64,000 bases of DNA from Streptomyces cinnamoneus (GTDB lineage Bacteria; Actinomycetota; Actinomycetes; Streptomycetales; Streptomycetaceae). The notes beneath the pieces are model-generated. The model was not told the DNA's origin. It searched no databases and saw only the letters and a program-made list of their open reading frames with translations. The stretch's first letter is position 1, and every line of letters starts with the position of its first letter. This document shows, piece after piece, positions 8,697-17,457 of this stretch. The stretch lies in assembly GCF_002939475.1 (NCBI RefSeq), contig NZ_PKFQ01000001.1, positions 620,001 to 684,000 on the forward strand. The letters are read 5' to 3'. A program made the position numbers and the translations under genes.

Positions 8697-9215
8697 ATGC
8701 GCGTCACCAAGTTCACCACCGCCGCCGCGGCCGCCGTGTGCGGCTCGCTCGCCCTGGGCATAGCCGGGCCCGCCCTCGCCGACGGTCTGGCGTCCGAGCC
8801 CGCCGTCGTGGAGTCCGCGCCGGGTTCCGCCGCGGACCGGCTCGATCCCATCGGCGGTCTGGGGGACACCCTCTCGCTGGGTTCCAGGATCGGTACGGAG
8901 GCCCGTTCGCGCACCGTCGACCTCCAGCGCCTCCAGGAACTGCGCCAGCGGCTGCGGGAGTCGGCCGACCGGCTGCACACGGCCGTGCGGGCCCAGACCC
9001 CGGCCAGGGCCGCCGACCCGGTGTCGGACGTCAAGGGACAGCTGGACAAGCTGGTCAAGGACGTCACCGATCTCCTCGCGGCCGTCCAGGCCAAGGACGT
9101 CGCCAAGGTCACGACGCTCGTCAACACCGTCGTCGCGGACCTCCAGGCCCTCCTCACCTCGGTGCCGAAGCTCCTGACGAACGCGGCACCGCTGCCGGTC
9201 CCGTTGCCGCTCTAG
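8697..9215 (+). CDS. Secreted helical protein of unknown function
   Basis: A 172-residue protein with a clear Sec signal peptide (MRVTKFTTAAAAAVCGSLAL, predicted cleavage after ALA near residue 29). The mature part has no cysteine and is dominated by amphipathic helices: LQRLQELRQRLRESADRL and then a long Lys/Asp/Val-rich segment DVKGQLDKLVKDVTDLLAAV, ending in a Pro/Leu tail. It is probably a small exported helical bundle or coiled-coil protein. No family recognised. ATG after GAAGGGAG. Confidence 0.75.
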   Translation: MRVTKFTTAAAAAVCGSLALGIAGPALADGLASEPAVVESAPGSAADRLDPIGGLGDTLSLGSRIGTEARSRTVDLQRLQELRQRLRESADRLHTAVRAQTPARAADPVSDVKGQLDKLVKDVTDLLAAVQAKDVAKVTTLVNTVVADLQALLTSVPKLLTNAAPLPVPLPL

Positions 9216-9273
9216 GGACCCCACCCGGTCGCGCCCCTGTCGCGCGGCGGCCGGCTCCGCTACGGTCGGCCCG

Positions 9274-10290
9274 GTGCGCAGTCGTCTGTTCGTCGCAGCG
9301 TTCACCGCCGTCGCCCTGCTGACCGCGTGCGGCGGTGGCGGCACGGACCCCGGGCCGGACGCGGAGTCCCCGCACGCCGCACGCGCCGACGGAGCCGAGC
9401 TGCTGTTCCGCGGGGGCGGGCGGGCCAGTGCCCAGAACCCGGCGTTCTCGCCCGACGGCGCGTCCGTGGTGTTCACCCTCTTCCGGGAGGGCTACAACGA
9501 GGGCGCCGCCGCCCTGCGCGTCCTGCCGCTCGGTGCGCGCGGCACGGCGCGCGCGAAGCCCACGACCCTCCTCGACGAGGCCGACCGGGCCGCGGTGAAC
9601 CTGCCGGGTTCCAGCTGGAGTCCGTCCGGTGAGGTGGCCTTCGCCTCGGACCGGGCCGGCCGGGACGAGGTCTGGGTGCTCAGGCCCGGCGGGGAACCCG
9701 CCCGGGTCACCGCGCACGAGGGGGCGTCGGGCTATCTGGAGCCCAGCTTCTCGCCGGACGGCGCGTGGATCGTCTTCCAGGAGAGCGTCGAGCGGGAGGG
9801 CTCCGGCGACCACGCCGGCAGCGGCTCGCTGTGGAAGGTGCGCCGCGACGGCACTGGAGCGGTCCGGCTGCTGGACGGGCCCGCCACCCGCAGCGACAAC
9901 CGCCAGCCCAACTGGTCGCCCAAGGGGGACAAGCTGGTCTTCCAGCGGCGCGAGGGCGACGGCGACTGGGCGCTGTACACCGTGAACGCCGACGGTTCGG
10001 GGCTGCGCCGGCTCACGCGGGGCCGGGGCGAGCACACCGATCCCAGTTGGTCGCCCGACGGCCGGTGGGTGGTGTTCTCCTCCACCGAGGGCGGCCTGGA
10101 CCTGCCGCAGATCTTCGTCACGCCCGCGGACGGCGGGGGCCGCCCGGTCCGGGTGACCAGGGACGACGGCCGCTACGACGGGGCCCCGAGCTGGTCGCCG
10201 GACGGGCGGTGGATCGCCTTCGAGTCCCACGCCGGGGACGAGGACCGGCCGTCCTCGCTGTGGCGGATCCCCGCCCCCGGCACCGGGTGA
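9274..10290 (+). CDS. PD40/TolB-like beta-propeller lipoprotein
   Basis: A 338-residue exported protein. The N terminus has a lipobox (ALLTAC) after a hydrophobic stretch, so it should be anchored outside the membrane. The body carries at least six PD40/WD40-like repeats with the SPDG core: AFSPDGASVVF, WSPSGEVAF, FSPDGAWIVF, WSPKGDKLVF, WSPDGRWVVF and WSPDGRWIAF, giving a TolB-type six-bladed propeller. Such proteins usually bind other proteins or glycans at the cell surface. GTG start. It converges on the Tat-exported glycosidase-like gene with only 6 bp between stop codons. Confidence 0.85.
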   Translation: MRSRLFVAAFTAVALLTACGGGGTDPGPDAESPHAARADGAELLFRGGGRASAQNPAFSPDGASVVFTLFREGYNEGAAALRVLPLGARGTARAKPTTLLDEADRAAVNLPGSSWSPSGEVAFASDRAGRDEVWVLRPGGEPARVTAHEGASGYLEPSFSPDGAWIVFQESVEREGSGDHAGSGSLWKVRRDGTGAVRLLDGPATRSDNRQPNWSPKGDKLVFQRREGDGDWALYTVNADGSGLRRLTRGRGEHTDPSWSPDGRWVVFSSTEGGLDLPQIFVTPADGGGRPVRVTRDDGRYDGAPSWSPDGRWIAFESHAGDEDRPSSLWRIPAPGTG

Positions 10291-10296
10291 GACCGT

Positions 10297-12447
10297 TCAG
10301 CCCGTGGTGACCGTCAGCAGGGAGTACTGCGCCACCGTCAGCGTGACGTCCACCGTCGTGCCGGTGGCCGTGAAGGGCACCGGCTGCGGCGCGGGCGACG
10401 CTGTGTCCGGCGAGCTGACGGTCGCGGACAGCACCCGCCTGCCCTCCGGCAGGGTCAGCGCGACCGTGCAGGTGGCCGGTGTCGTGCGGAACGCCGCCGG
10501 GGTGTCCCCGAAGCACGTGAAGTTGACCAGCTGGACGACGGTGTCGTCGCCCCGGCGGCTCAGCTCCAGGTGGATGCGGCTGTCCCCGGTCAGGGTCACG
10601 GCCGGCGGCGCGGCGGCGCGGACCGGGGCGAGGATCCGGTCGGCTGCCGCGCTGTCGGTCTTCGCCAGGTAGCTGTGGCCGGGCCGGTCCTTGACGTACC
10701 AGCACACGCCGGAGCCGAATCGGTTCTGCAGAGTGGCCGGCAGGGGGTCGCCCTTGCGGAAGCCGAGCACGTCGGCGAGGGCGTACTCCCCGCGGGCCGT
10801 GCCCAGCTCGTCCAGTGCGGTGGGGGCGGGGCCGGTGACGACGACGGTGCCGCCGCCGGCCACGAAGCCGCGCAGCACCGCGGCCTCGGCGTCCGAGACC
10901 GCCTGGAGGTTCGGCAGCATCAGCACCTTCAGGCCCGCCAGGTCCTCGGCGGCCAGGAAGGGGCTGGTGACGGTGGTGAAGGGGACGTGCGCGTACACCA
11001 GGGCCTTCACCGTGCCGCGGAACTCGCCCAGCCACGCCTGCCGGGTGCAGCTCTCCTCCGCGCTGCCCGAGCTCCACCAGTCCTTGACCCCGGACGGCGC
11101 CTTGGTGTTGGCGTACATGCCCGTGCCGGCGGTGGGGCTGACGAAGTCGCGGGAGGCCGAGGAGTGGTAGACACCGACCTCGGCGACGCGCGTGGCGTCG
11201 AAGAGCTTGTCCTGGTTGGCCGCGACGAAGGCGTACATCCGGGTGCGCATCGCCTTGTCGGTGGTCTCGTTCTTGAACGGGCTCTTGACCTCGTACGGGT
11301 TGCAGCCCGCGGCCAGCAGCTCGGCCATGACCAAGGACGCGTCGTCGGCCTTCCAGCCGTAGGAGAACGCCCAGGCCGGCTTGGTGCCGCTGGCGGCCCG
11401 CGCGTACTTGTACATCGAGATCAGGCAGGTCCAGTCGGTGGCGGTGGCGTGGCGCATCCCGTCGTAGTTGGCGAGGACGTCCACCTCCCACATCTGGCTG
11501 ACTCCCTCGGCCTTGCGCAGGTAGGCGCCGTCCAGGCCGACGAGCGTGGCGTACTGGTAGTCCATGCTCACGGTCTCCACGAAGGTGACCAGTTCGGGGT
11601 TGACCGAGCGGCCGGCGGCGGCGATGTCGAGCTGCCACTGGAGCAGGTCGCGGTGCCGCCATTCGACGTAGCGGCGGAAGGGGAGGGCGGAGAAGTCGGC
11701 CTTGGCCGGCAGGGCGAGGCCGGTGTCCGCCTTGAACGCGTCCGCCGCCCAGGACGAGGCGTCGCACCAGGTCAGCGCCCCGTCGAAGTAGATGGGGACG
11801 TCCGGCCAGACGGCGTCGAGGCCGGTGCCGGCGAGGGCCTTGATCCGGCCCAGGTAGAAGTCCCGCCAGGGCGAGTTGGGGCTGACCCAGCAGCTCTCGT
11901 CGCCGGGGTCCACCCAGACCACCAGGCTGCCGTAGAAGACGTTGGGCTTGCCGTCGAGCGAACGCTGCACCCATGCCTTGCCGCCGCCGTCCTTGTAGAA
12001 GGACCGGCCCTTCTCCCCGCCGACGCTGATCACTTCGAGCGACGGGTAGTACATGACGACCCGGATGCCGGCGGTGTGCGCCAGCGTCACGAAGCTCCGC
12101 ACCTTGTCCAGGTGCTGGGTGAACTCCTCCCCGGTCAGCCAGTTCGACAGGATCGTGTCGAGCTCGATGACGCTGACGTTCTGTGCCTTGAGGGCGTCGA
12201 CCACCGGCTTCATGTCCCTGGCCGGGTCCGCGTCCTCGTCGAAGGTGCCGTCCGCCAGCCGGGCGAACCTGCTCCACTCCGGGAAGAGTCCCGCCCGCGC
12301 CGCCGGCGCGGCCCAGGCCGCCCGGTCCAGCGGCAGGGGCGTCGACGCCCGGGCCGCCGCCGGCGCTCCCGCCCAGGCGACGGCGCCGCCCACCCCCAGT
12401 CCCGCGCGTAACAGCCCTCTTCGGCTCAGTCTTCGGCTCACGTCCAC
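10297..12447 (-). CDS. Tat-secreted glycoside hydrolase-like protein
   Basis: About 716 residues with a twin-arginine signal (SRRLSRRGLLRAGLGVGGAV) and a mature part of glycosidase appearance. A (beta/alpha)8-like region of about 450 residues includes VVMYYPSLEV, GLDAVWPDVPIYFDG and FVETVSMDYQYA. It is followed by a flavodoxin-like domain (LKVLMLPNLQAVSDAEAAVLRGFVAGGGTVVVTG), as in the trimerisation domain of GH42-type enzymes, and a C-terminal beta domain. Substrate unknown. GTG at 12447 has GGGAGG at suitable spacing; GTG at 12441 is possible. Divergent from a MarR gene. Confidence 0.75.
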   Translation of the reverse strand: MDVSRRLSRRGLLRAGLGVGGAVAWAGAPAAARASTPLPLDRAAWAAPAARAGLFPEWSRFARLADGTFDEDADPARDMKPVVDALKAQNVSVIELDTILSNWLTGEEFTQHLDKVRSFVTLAHTAGIRVVMYYPSLEVISVGGEKGRSFYKDGGGKAWVQRSLDGKPNVFYGSLVVWVDPGDESCWVSPNSPWRDFYLGRIKALAGTGLDAVWPDVPIYFDGALTWCDASSWAADAFKADTGLALPAKADFSALPFRRYVEWRHRDLLQWQLDIAAAGRSVNPELVTFVETVSMDYQYATLVGLDGAYLRKAEGVSQMWEVDVLANYDGMRHATATDWTCLISMYKYARAASGTKPAWAFSYGWKADDASLVMAELLAAGCNPYEVKSPFKNETTDKAMRTRMYAFVAANQDKLFDATRVAEVGVYHSSASRDFVSPTAGTGMYANTKAPSGVKDWWSSGSAEESCTRQAWLGEFRGTVKALVYAHVPFTTVTSPFLAAEDLAGLKVLMLPNLQAVSDAEAAVLRGFVAGGGTVVVTGPAPTALDELGTARGEYALADVLGFRKGDPLPATLQNRFGSGVCWYVKDRPGHSYLAKTDSAAADRILAPVRAAAPPAVTLTGDSRIHLELSRRGDDTVVQLVNFTCFGDTPAAFRTTPATCTVALTLPEGRRVLSATVSSPDTASPAPQPVPFTATGTTVDVTLTVAQYSLLTVTTG

Positions 12448-12633
12448 GACTTCCCCCTCCCGCGTGACGGCCGTCACGCACATCGACACTGCTGAAGGGA
12501 ATCTGGCGGGGGGACGGCTTTTCGGCAAGACCGCGTGCGTACCGTGTGCGACCGGGGCGGTGCTTCTCCTCGTAGGCTCCGGTGTGGTGCGTGGGCGCCA
12601 TGAGGTGCGGTCGGACGCGGTGAGAGGGGCCAG

Positions 12634-13164
12634 GTGGCACACGAAACGGACGCCGGAGGAGGCGACGGAACGGCCGGCGGAGCGGGGATCGCGACGGCCG
12701 AGCAGGCGGCGAACGACGGCCTCGTACTGGCCTTCGGGCGGCTCCAGGGGGCCGCGAACCGGCTGGAGTACATCCTCGGCCGGGCCATCGAGGAGGAGTG
12801 CGGCATCAGCCACCTGATGTTCGAGGTACTGCTGATCCTGGGCCGTGCCGGCGAGGCCGGCCTTCCGATGCGGTCCATCGCGCAGGAGCGCGTCCTGAGC
12901 ACCGGCGGGGTGACCCGGCTGGTGGACCGGATGGAGGCGGCCGGGCTGGTGGTGCGGGACACCGATCCGGACGACCGGCGGGGCCGGCTGGTGCGGCTGA
13001 CCGCCGTGGGCGAGGAGACGGTGGTGCGCGCCGCCCGGGTCCACCGGGAGAACATCCGGCGCTTCTTCCTGGAGCCGCTGCCGCCGGAGCACCGCGAGCG
13101 CTTCGCCGAGGACCTGCGGACCCTCAGCCACGCGGCGCGGGACGCGCTGCCCCGGCTGCGGTGA
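12634..13164 (+). CDS. MarR-family transcriptional regulator
   Basis: A 176-residue winged-helix protein. The recognition region reads LPMRSIAQERVLSTGGVTRLVDRMEAAGLV, and the wing is VRDTDPDDRRGRLVRLTAVGEE, the classic MarR DxRxxxxxLT signature. Flanking helices (VLAFGRLQGAANRLEYILGRAIEEE; ENIRRFFLEPLPPEHRERFAEDLRTL) form the dimer interface. GTG start. Divergent from the glycosidase-like gene across 186 bp, so that gene and itself are the likely targets. No operator palindrome was evident to me in the gap. Confidence 0.9.
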   Translation: MAHETDAGGGDGTAGGAGIATAEQAANDGLVLAFGRLQGAANRLEYILGRAIEEECGISHLMFEVLLILGRAGEAGLPMRSIAQERVLSTGGVTRLVDRMEAAGLVVRDTDPDDRRGRLVRLTAVGEETVVRAARVHRENIRRFFLEPLPPEHRERFAEDLRTLSHAARDALPRLR

Positions 13165-13197
13165 GGCCGCCGAGGGCCGTGACCGGCCCCTGAGCGT

Positions 13198-13231
13198 GCC
13201 TTCGGCGGGGGCGGGCGTCGCTGCCGAAGGC
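13198..13231. terminator. Hairpin between convergent MarR and winged-helix regulator genes
   Basis: A perfect 9-bp stem, GCCTTCGGC / GCCGAAGGC, with a 16-base loop, placed between two convergent stop codons. Probably a bidirectional terminator; there is no T-run, as is usual in Streptomyces. Confidence 0.5.
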
Positions 13232-13259
13232 GGTCACCCCTGCGCGGGCCCGGCAGGTG

Positions 13260-14243
13260 TCACCGGCGGTCCGCGGCGGCCAGCAGGACCTCGGCGGCCT
13301 CGGTACGGGTGTAGAGCACGTAGCGGCCGGTCCGGTGGCCGTCGACCAGGCCGGCCGCGCGGAGCGCGGTCAGGTGCTGGGAGACCCCGCCCGGCGTCAT
13401 CCCGGTGCGGCGGGCCAGTTCGGCGGTGGCGGCGGGGGTGTCGAGTTCGGCCAGCAGCCGGGCCCTGCCCCGTCCGATCACCGCGGCCAGCGGCTCGGCG
13501 ACCGCTGTGCGCCGCTCCCACAGCGTGGCCACGCCGCGCGGCGGGTAGCGGAGCGTGGGCTGCCAGCCGGGGGCGGTGATCGAGAAGACGCGCGGCCACG
13601 CGAACACCGACGGCACGAGCAGCAGACCGCGCCCGTCGAGCCGCCGGGCGCCCCGGACGTAGAGGTGCCGGACGCGCAAGGTGTCGCTGTCCCAGCCGAC
13701 GGCGGGGTCCAGGTCGTTGAGCAGTCTGTCGGTGCCGCCCTCGGCCAGGAGCCGCGCCCGGTGGAGCACGTCGCCCTCCAGCAGCGAGCGCATCCTCGGC
13801 CAGTACGGTGCGAGCGCGACCTCCCAGTAGGCCTCGACGAGTTCGGCGAGCTCCGCGAGGCCGCGCCGCGGATCGTCGCGCAGTGCCTCGACGCGGGCGG
13901 AGCGCGGCGCCCACCGCCCGTCGAGGCCGGAGCGGACCTGCTCCACGGGGGTGGCGCGGAGCACGGCCAGTTCCACCCCGAGGTCGGCCAGCGGGGTCGT
14001 GGGAGGCGGCGCGACGAAGAGGGGGACGGTCCGGGGCGGGGCGGGGACCAGATCGGCCAGCAGGGCCCAGTCGAGCCCGGCGGCTGCCAGTCGTCGCCGC
14101 GCCTGCCCGGTCCAGGGCCGGAACAGCCCGTGCTCCTCGTGGTCGTTCTTCAGGATCCGGACGCTGGCCACGACCTCCCACAGAAGGGACAGGGCGAACC
14201 TGGTCCGCGCCAGGTCCCGGGCCGTGAACTCCAGCTCCAGCAC
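13260..14243 (-). CDS. ArsR-type winged-helix regulator (DUF5937-like N-terminal domain)
   Basis: A 327-residue protein. The N-terminal 220 residues (MLELEFTARDLARTRFALSL...; GLFRPW) match the long helical domain seen in Streptomyces ArsR-family proteins annotated DUF5937. The C-terminal 90 residues are a winged helix: RARLLAELDTPAATAELARRTGMTPGGVSQHLTALRAAGLVDGHRTGRYVLYTRT. No metal-binding Cys motif is present, so metal sensing is unlikely. It is divergent from an MFS exporter gene 96 bp away, the usual arrangement for a repressor of its neighbour. Confidence 0.85.
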   Translation of the reverse strand: MLELEFTARDLARTRFALSLLWEVVASVRILKNDHEEHGLFRPWTGQARRRLAAAGLDWALLADLVPAPPRTVPLFVAPPPTTPLADLGVELAVLRATPVEQVRSGLDGRWAPRSARVEALRDDPRRGLAELAELVEAYWEVALAPYWPRMRSLLEGDVLHRARLLAEGGTDRLLNDLDPAVGWDSDTLRVRHLYVRGARRLDGRGLLLVPSVFAWPRVFSITAPGWQPTLRYPPRGVATLWERRTAVAEPLAAVIGRGRARLLAELDTPAATAELARRTGMTPGGVSQHLTALRAAGLVDGHRTGRYVLYTRTEAAEVLLAAADRR

Positions 14244-14339
14244 GCCTTGTCCCTCTCCTCGCCCGTCCCCGTGGTCCTGCGGATTCAGTACAGCCTAAAT
14301 TCATGGCCGAGGCCCCGGGACGGCGGACAGGCTCGCGCC
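14244..14339. promoter_or_regulatory. Divergent promoter region, regulator / MFS exporter
   Basis: The 96-bp gap contains an unusually A/T-rich stretch, TTCAGTACAGCCTAAATTCA (about 14284-14303), against an otherwise GC-rich background. It has near-dyad character (TTCAGTA ... TAAATTCA) and is the best candidate for overlapping promoters and the regulator's operator. No experimental site is implied. Confidence 0.35.
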
Positions 14340-15602
14340 ATGACCACGACCGAACTCGGCGCCCGCCCGACCACGACCCCCCGCCCCCTGCTCCACGATC
14401 CCGGCTACCGGCTGCTCGTCACCGCGACGGTGGTGAGCAAGCTCGGCAGCTCGGTCAGCTACCTGGCGATCCCCCTGGTCGCCGTGGTGGCTCTGCGGAG
14501 CACCGTCGGCCAGGTCGGCCTGCTGGCGACCCTGGGCACTCTGGCGGTCCTGCTGATCGGGCTGCCGTCCGGCGCCTGGGTCGACCGGATGCGCCGGCGG
14601 CCGGTGATGATCGCCGCGGACCTGACCAGAGCGGCTCTCCTGCTCTCCGTGCCGGCCGCCTGGGCGCTCGGCGCCCTGACCATCGGACAGCTGTACGCCG
14701 TCGTCCTGCTGGCGGGCGCGGCCACCGTCTTCCACGACGTGGCGGCGCAGAGCCATCTGCCGCAGCTGGTCGGCCGCGACCGGATCGCCCAGGCCAACTC
14801 CCTGCTGGTGACGGTCGACGCCGCCGCCCTGATCGGGGGCCGCAGCGCGGGCGGATTCCTCATCGCGCTGGTGTCCGCCCCCGCGGCGATCGTGATCGAC
14901 GCGGCCAGCTACCTCTGGTCGGCCCTCTGCCTCGCGCGGATCCGGCGACCGGAACCGGCGCCCGAGGCGACCGGCCGCGGTCATCTGCTCGCGGACATCC
15001 GCGAGGGCGTGCGTTTCGTCTTCGGCCACCCCTCCTTGAGGGCGGTCGCCGTCGCGGGTGCCTGCACCAACCTGTCGATCCAGCTCTGCCAGACCGTCCT
15101 GCCCCTCCTGCTCGCCCGGGAACTCGCCCTGCCCGGCTTCGTCATCGGTCTCTTCTTCGCCACGGGCGGAGTCGGCGTTCTGTGCGGTTCCCTGTCGGCC
15201 CGCGTTTTGGCGCGCCGGCTCGGCGCCGGGCGGGTTCTCTGGCTGCTGGGCCTGGTCGTCACGCCGTTCGGCATGGCCCTGGCCGTGATCGACCGGGGCC
15301 CGGCGCTCTGGCTGGCCGCCGGCGGCTGGCTGGTCACCACCTTCAAGGTCGGCGTGGACAACGTCCTGGCGGTCAGCTTCCGCCAGAGCGTGACCCCTGA
15401 CCGGCTGCTCGGCCGGGTGAACGCCACCATGCGCCTGGTCCTGACCGGCTCCCTCGCCGCGGGTGCGGCCCTGGCCGGCCTCCTCGGGGAGCTGCTCTCG
15501 GTCCGCGCCGCGCTGTGGGCCGGCGCCCTCAGTCTGGCGCTGACCTGGGTGCCGATCGCCTGCTCGCCCCTGCGCCGCCTGCGCGAGATACCGGGCCTGT
15601 GA
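14340..15602 (+). CDS. MFS transporter (macrolide-efflux type)
   Basis: A 420-residue, roughly 12-helix transporter. It shows the MFS loop GAWVDRMRRRPVMIAADLTRA between helices 2 and 3, FHDVAAQSHLPQLVGRDRIAQANSLLVTVDAAALIGGRSAGG in the region typical of the MefA/enterobactin-exporter-like branch, and RQSVTPDRLLGRVNATMRLVLTGSLAAGAALAGLLGE in the C half. Predicted to export a small molecule. ATG at 14340 is preferred over the out-of-frame ATG at 14303. Divergent from its likely repressor, and ended by a hairpin at 15621. Confidence 0.88.
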   Translation: MTTTELGARPTTTPRPLLHDPGYRLLVTATVVSKLGSSVSYLAIPLVAVVALRSTVGQVGLLATLGTLAVLLIGLPSGAWVDRMRRRPVMIAADLTRAALLLSVPAAWALGALTIGQLYAVVLLAGAATVFHDVAAQSHLPQLVGRDRIAQANSLLVTVDAAALIGGRSAGGFLIALVSAPAAIVIDAASYLWSALCLARIRRPEPAPEATGRGHLLADIREGVRFVFGHPSLRAVAVAGACTNLSIQLCQTVLPLLLARELALPGFVIGLFFATGGVGVLCGSLSARVLARRLGAGRVLWLLGLVVTPFGMALAVIDRGPALWLAAGGWLVTTFKVGVDNVLAVSFRQSVTPDRLLGRVNATMRLVLTGSLAAGAALAGLLGELLSVRAALWAGALSLALTWVPIACSPLRRLREIPGL

Positions 15603-15620
15603 CCGGCTACGGCGCTCTGC

Positions 15621-15649
15621 GGGGGTGCGCTCGCCCACACCGCACCCCC
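15621..15649 (+). terminator. Hairpin after the MFS gene
   Basis: A perfect 9-bp stem GGGGGTGCG / CGCACCCCC with an 11-base loop, 18 bp after the MFS stop codon. Likely a factor-independent terminator without T-run. Confidence 0.5.
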
Positions 15650-15730
15650 CGGAATACCTGACACATCAGATACTGTTGCTTCAGGCGAATCGCCCGCGTC
15701 CGGCGGGCTCCGCACCCTGGAGACTCCCCC

Positions 15731-16354
15731 ATGAAGCTCGTCTACGTCTTCGACGCCTACTGCGGCTGGTCCTACGGCTTCTCGCCGGTGCTGGCCGAGG
15801 TCACCCGCCGCCACCCGGAGCTCGCGGTGGAGGTCGTCTCGGGCGGGCTCTTCACCGGGGCCCGGAGGGTGCCGATCCGCGAATTCGGCTACGTCCAGGG
15901 CGCCAACGCCAAGATCAGCGAACTGACGGGGGTGACGTTCGGGCAGCCCTACGACCGGCTGATCGCGGACGGCTCCTTCGTCATGGACTCCGAGGCCGCG
16001 GCGCGCGGCATGGCGGCCCTCCGCCAGGCCGCCCCGGACCGGGCCGCGGAGCTCGCCGCGGCGATGCAGGAGGCGTTCTACGCGGCCGGGCTGAGCCTCT
16101 CCGACGCGGCCACCTACCGCCGGATCGCCTCGGGCGCCGGCCTGGACGCGGACGCCGTGACCGCCGCGTTCGGCGCCCCGGCGGCGCAGACCGCCGCCCG
16201 CGCCGACTTCCGCCGCGCGGCCGGCTTCGGAGTCCAGGGCTTCCCCACCCTGCTGGCCGTCGACGGTGACCGGGCAGCGGTCCTCGCGGTCGGGCACGCC
16301 ACCGCCGACCAGGTGGACCACGGCCTGGCCGCGTTCGGCGCCGCCACCCGCTGA
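15731..16354 (+). CDS. DsbA-family thioredoxin-fold oxidoreductase
   Basis: A 207-residue cytoplasmic protein (no signal peptide). The N terminus MKLVYVFDAYCGWSYGFSPV places a CxW-type motif (CGWS, with no second Cys) after the first beta strand, as in the FrnE-like branch of DsbA proteins. The C-terminal GFGVQGFPTLLAVDG is the thioredoxin-fold cis-Pro loop. Because the second active-site cysteine is absent, simple dithiol exchange is unlikely; isomerase or glutathione-type chemistry is possible. The upstream gap has a small dyad CTGACACATCAG (15658-15669). Confidence 0.85.
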   Translation: MKLVYVFDAYCGWSYGFSPVLAEVTRRHPELAVEVVSGGLFTGARRVPIREFGYVQGANAKISELTGVTFGQPYDRLIADGSFVMDSEAAARGMAALRQAAPDRAAELAAAMQEAFYAAGLSLSDAATYRRIASGAGLDADAVTAAFGAPAAQTAARADFRRAAGFGVQGFPTLLAVDGDRAAVLAVGHATADQVDHGLAAFGAATR

Positions 16355-16370
16355 CGCCACCGCCGACCCC

Positions 16371-16411
16371 ACGGGCGGTGCGCCGGAGGACCTCCGGCGC
16401 ACACCGCCCGT
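16371..16411. terminator. Strong bidirectional terminator
   Basis: A long stem of ACGGGCGGTG plus CGCCGGAGG pairing with CCTCCGGCG plus CACCGCCCGT, with a two-base bulge, lies between the convergent DsbA-like and alpha/beta hydrolase genes. Confidence 0.65.
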
Positions 16412-16413
16412 CG

Positions 16414-17334
16414 TCAGTCCACCGCGTCCATGAAGGCGACCATGCGGGCGTTGACCTGCCCGGCATGATCGAGATTGGGCCCGTGCCCGGTGTCGGCGAT
16501 GATCTCGGCGCGCGCGGTGGGGACCAGCCGTGGCAGCCGTTCCGCCTGCCGGGCCGGATGGACCAACAGGCTCCGCTCGCCGAGGAGCAGACAGAGCGGG
16601 GTGCGGATCGTCCGCAGCTCGGCCTCGGTCAGTGGGAGCGGTGAGGGGCGGCGGATGCGGAACGCCCGGAGGCTCGACCAGATCATGGCGCGCAGCTCCG
16701 GGACCACGAGGACGGGCTGGTCCAGCCACGCCGCCAGCCTCCGGCGGATCGCCACGGGCGCGACCATCCCCAGGGCGCTGACGAAGATCCAGGCGTAGAA
16801 GCGCAGGCCGGTCTTCTCCAGCCCGCCCGGGTCCAGCAGGGTGACGGACGCCAGCCGGCCGGGGGCGCGATGCGCCTGGTTCAGCGCGAGCCACCCGCCG
16901 TAGGAGTGCCCCACCAGGTGGACCCGGTCGAGGCCGAGGCCGTCGAGCACCTGCTCCAGCCACCGGGCGGCGTCCTCCGGCTCGTGGATGGGCGCGCGCT
17001 GCACGCTGCGGCCCGGGTCGCCGAGCGTGTCGACGGCGTAGACGGGCCGGCGCCCGGCGAGGGCCGCCACGTTCGGGTACCACTGGGCGGAGTTGCCGCC
17101 GGCGCCGTGCACGAGCACGACCGGCGTCCGCGCGTCGGGTCCGACGCGGGGACCGTGCAGGTACACGTGCGTGGTGCCGAAGTCGGTCTCCACGTCGACC
17201 TCCTCACGTGGCATCGGGCCGAGCCCCATGACCGCCTCGCACGCCTCGAAGTAGCGGTCGCGCAGCTCTTCGCTCACATAACGCCCGACGGAACGGTCGT
17301 CGCCCCCGCGGTCACGGGTCATGTTCTCGGACAC
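16414..17334 (-). CDS. Alpha/beta hydrolase
   Basis: A 306-residue alpha/beta-hydrolase fold protein. The oxyanion motif is VVLVHGAGGNSAQWYPNV, the nucleophile elbow GHSYGG (Ser), a probable acid Asp is near LLLGERSLLVHP, and the catalytic His is in IADTGHGPNLDH. The 60-residue N-terminal extension is unremarkable. Substrate unknown. It is divergent from a TetR-type gene, with four evenly spaced half-sites between them, so it is probably that regulator's target. GTG at 17334 or ATG at 17322 could start translation. Confidence 0.88.
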   Translation of the reverse strand: MSENMTRDRGGDDRSVGRYVSEELRDRYFEACEAVMGLGPMPREEVDVETDFGTTHVYLHGPRVGPDARTPVVLVHGAGGNSAQWYPNVAALAGRRPVYAVDTLGDPGRSVQRAPIHEPEDAARWLEQVLDGLGLDRVHLVGHSYGGWLALNQAHRAPGRLASVTLLDPGGLEKTGLRFYAWIFVSALGMVAPVAIRRRLAAWLDQPVLVVPELRAMIWSSLRAFRIRRPSPLPLTEAELRTIRTPLCLLLGERSLLVHPARQAERLPRLVPTARAEIIADTGHGPNLDHAGQVNARMVAFMDAVD

Positions 17335-17362
17335 GGTCGTGCACCTCCGCCTCGTCCTTTTG

Positions 17363-17401
17363 GTGATACCACCGTATCACCATGGTGATACGGCTGTATC
17401 A
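17363..17401. promoter_or_regulatory. Four half-sites at 11-bp steps: TetR-type multi-operator
   Basis: Half-sites alternate in orientation: GTGATAC (17363), GTATCAC (17374), GTGATAC (17385) and GTATCA (17396). The start points are exactly 11 bp apart, so each neighbouring pair forms an inverted repeat with a 4-bp spacer (CACC, CATG, GGCT). The middle pair, 17374-17391, is a perfect 18-bp palindrome. It lies between the hydrolase gene and the TetR gene and covers an ATG at 17401, which argues that the regulator starts at 17458. Confidence 0.75.
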
Positions 17402-17457
17402 TGGAGCGCAGCCGGCACGACCGGACTGGTGGACGGAAACGGGCGGAGGCGCGGCGG

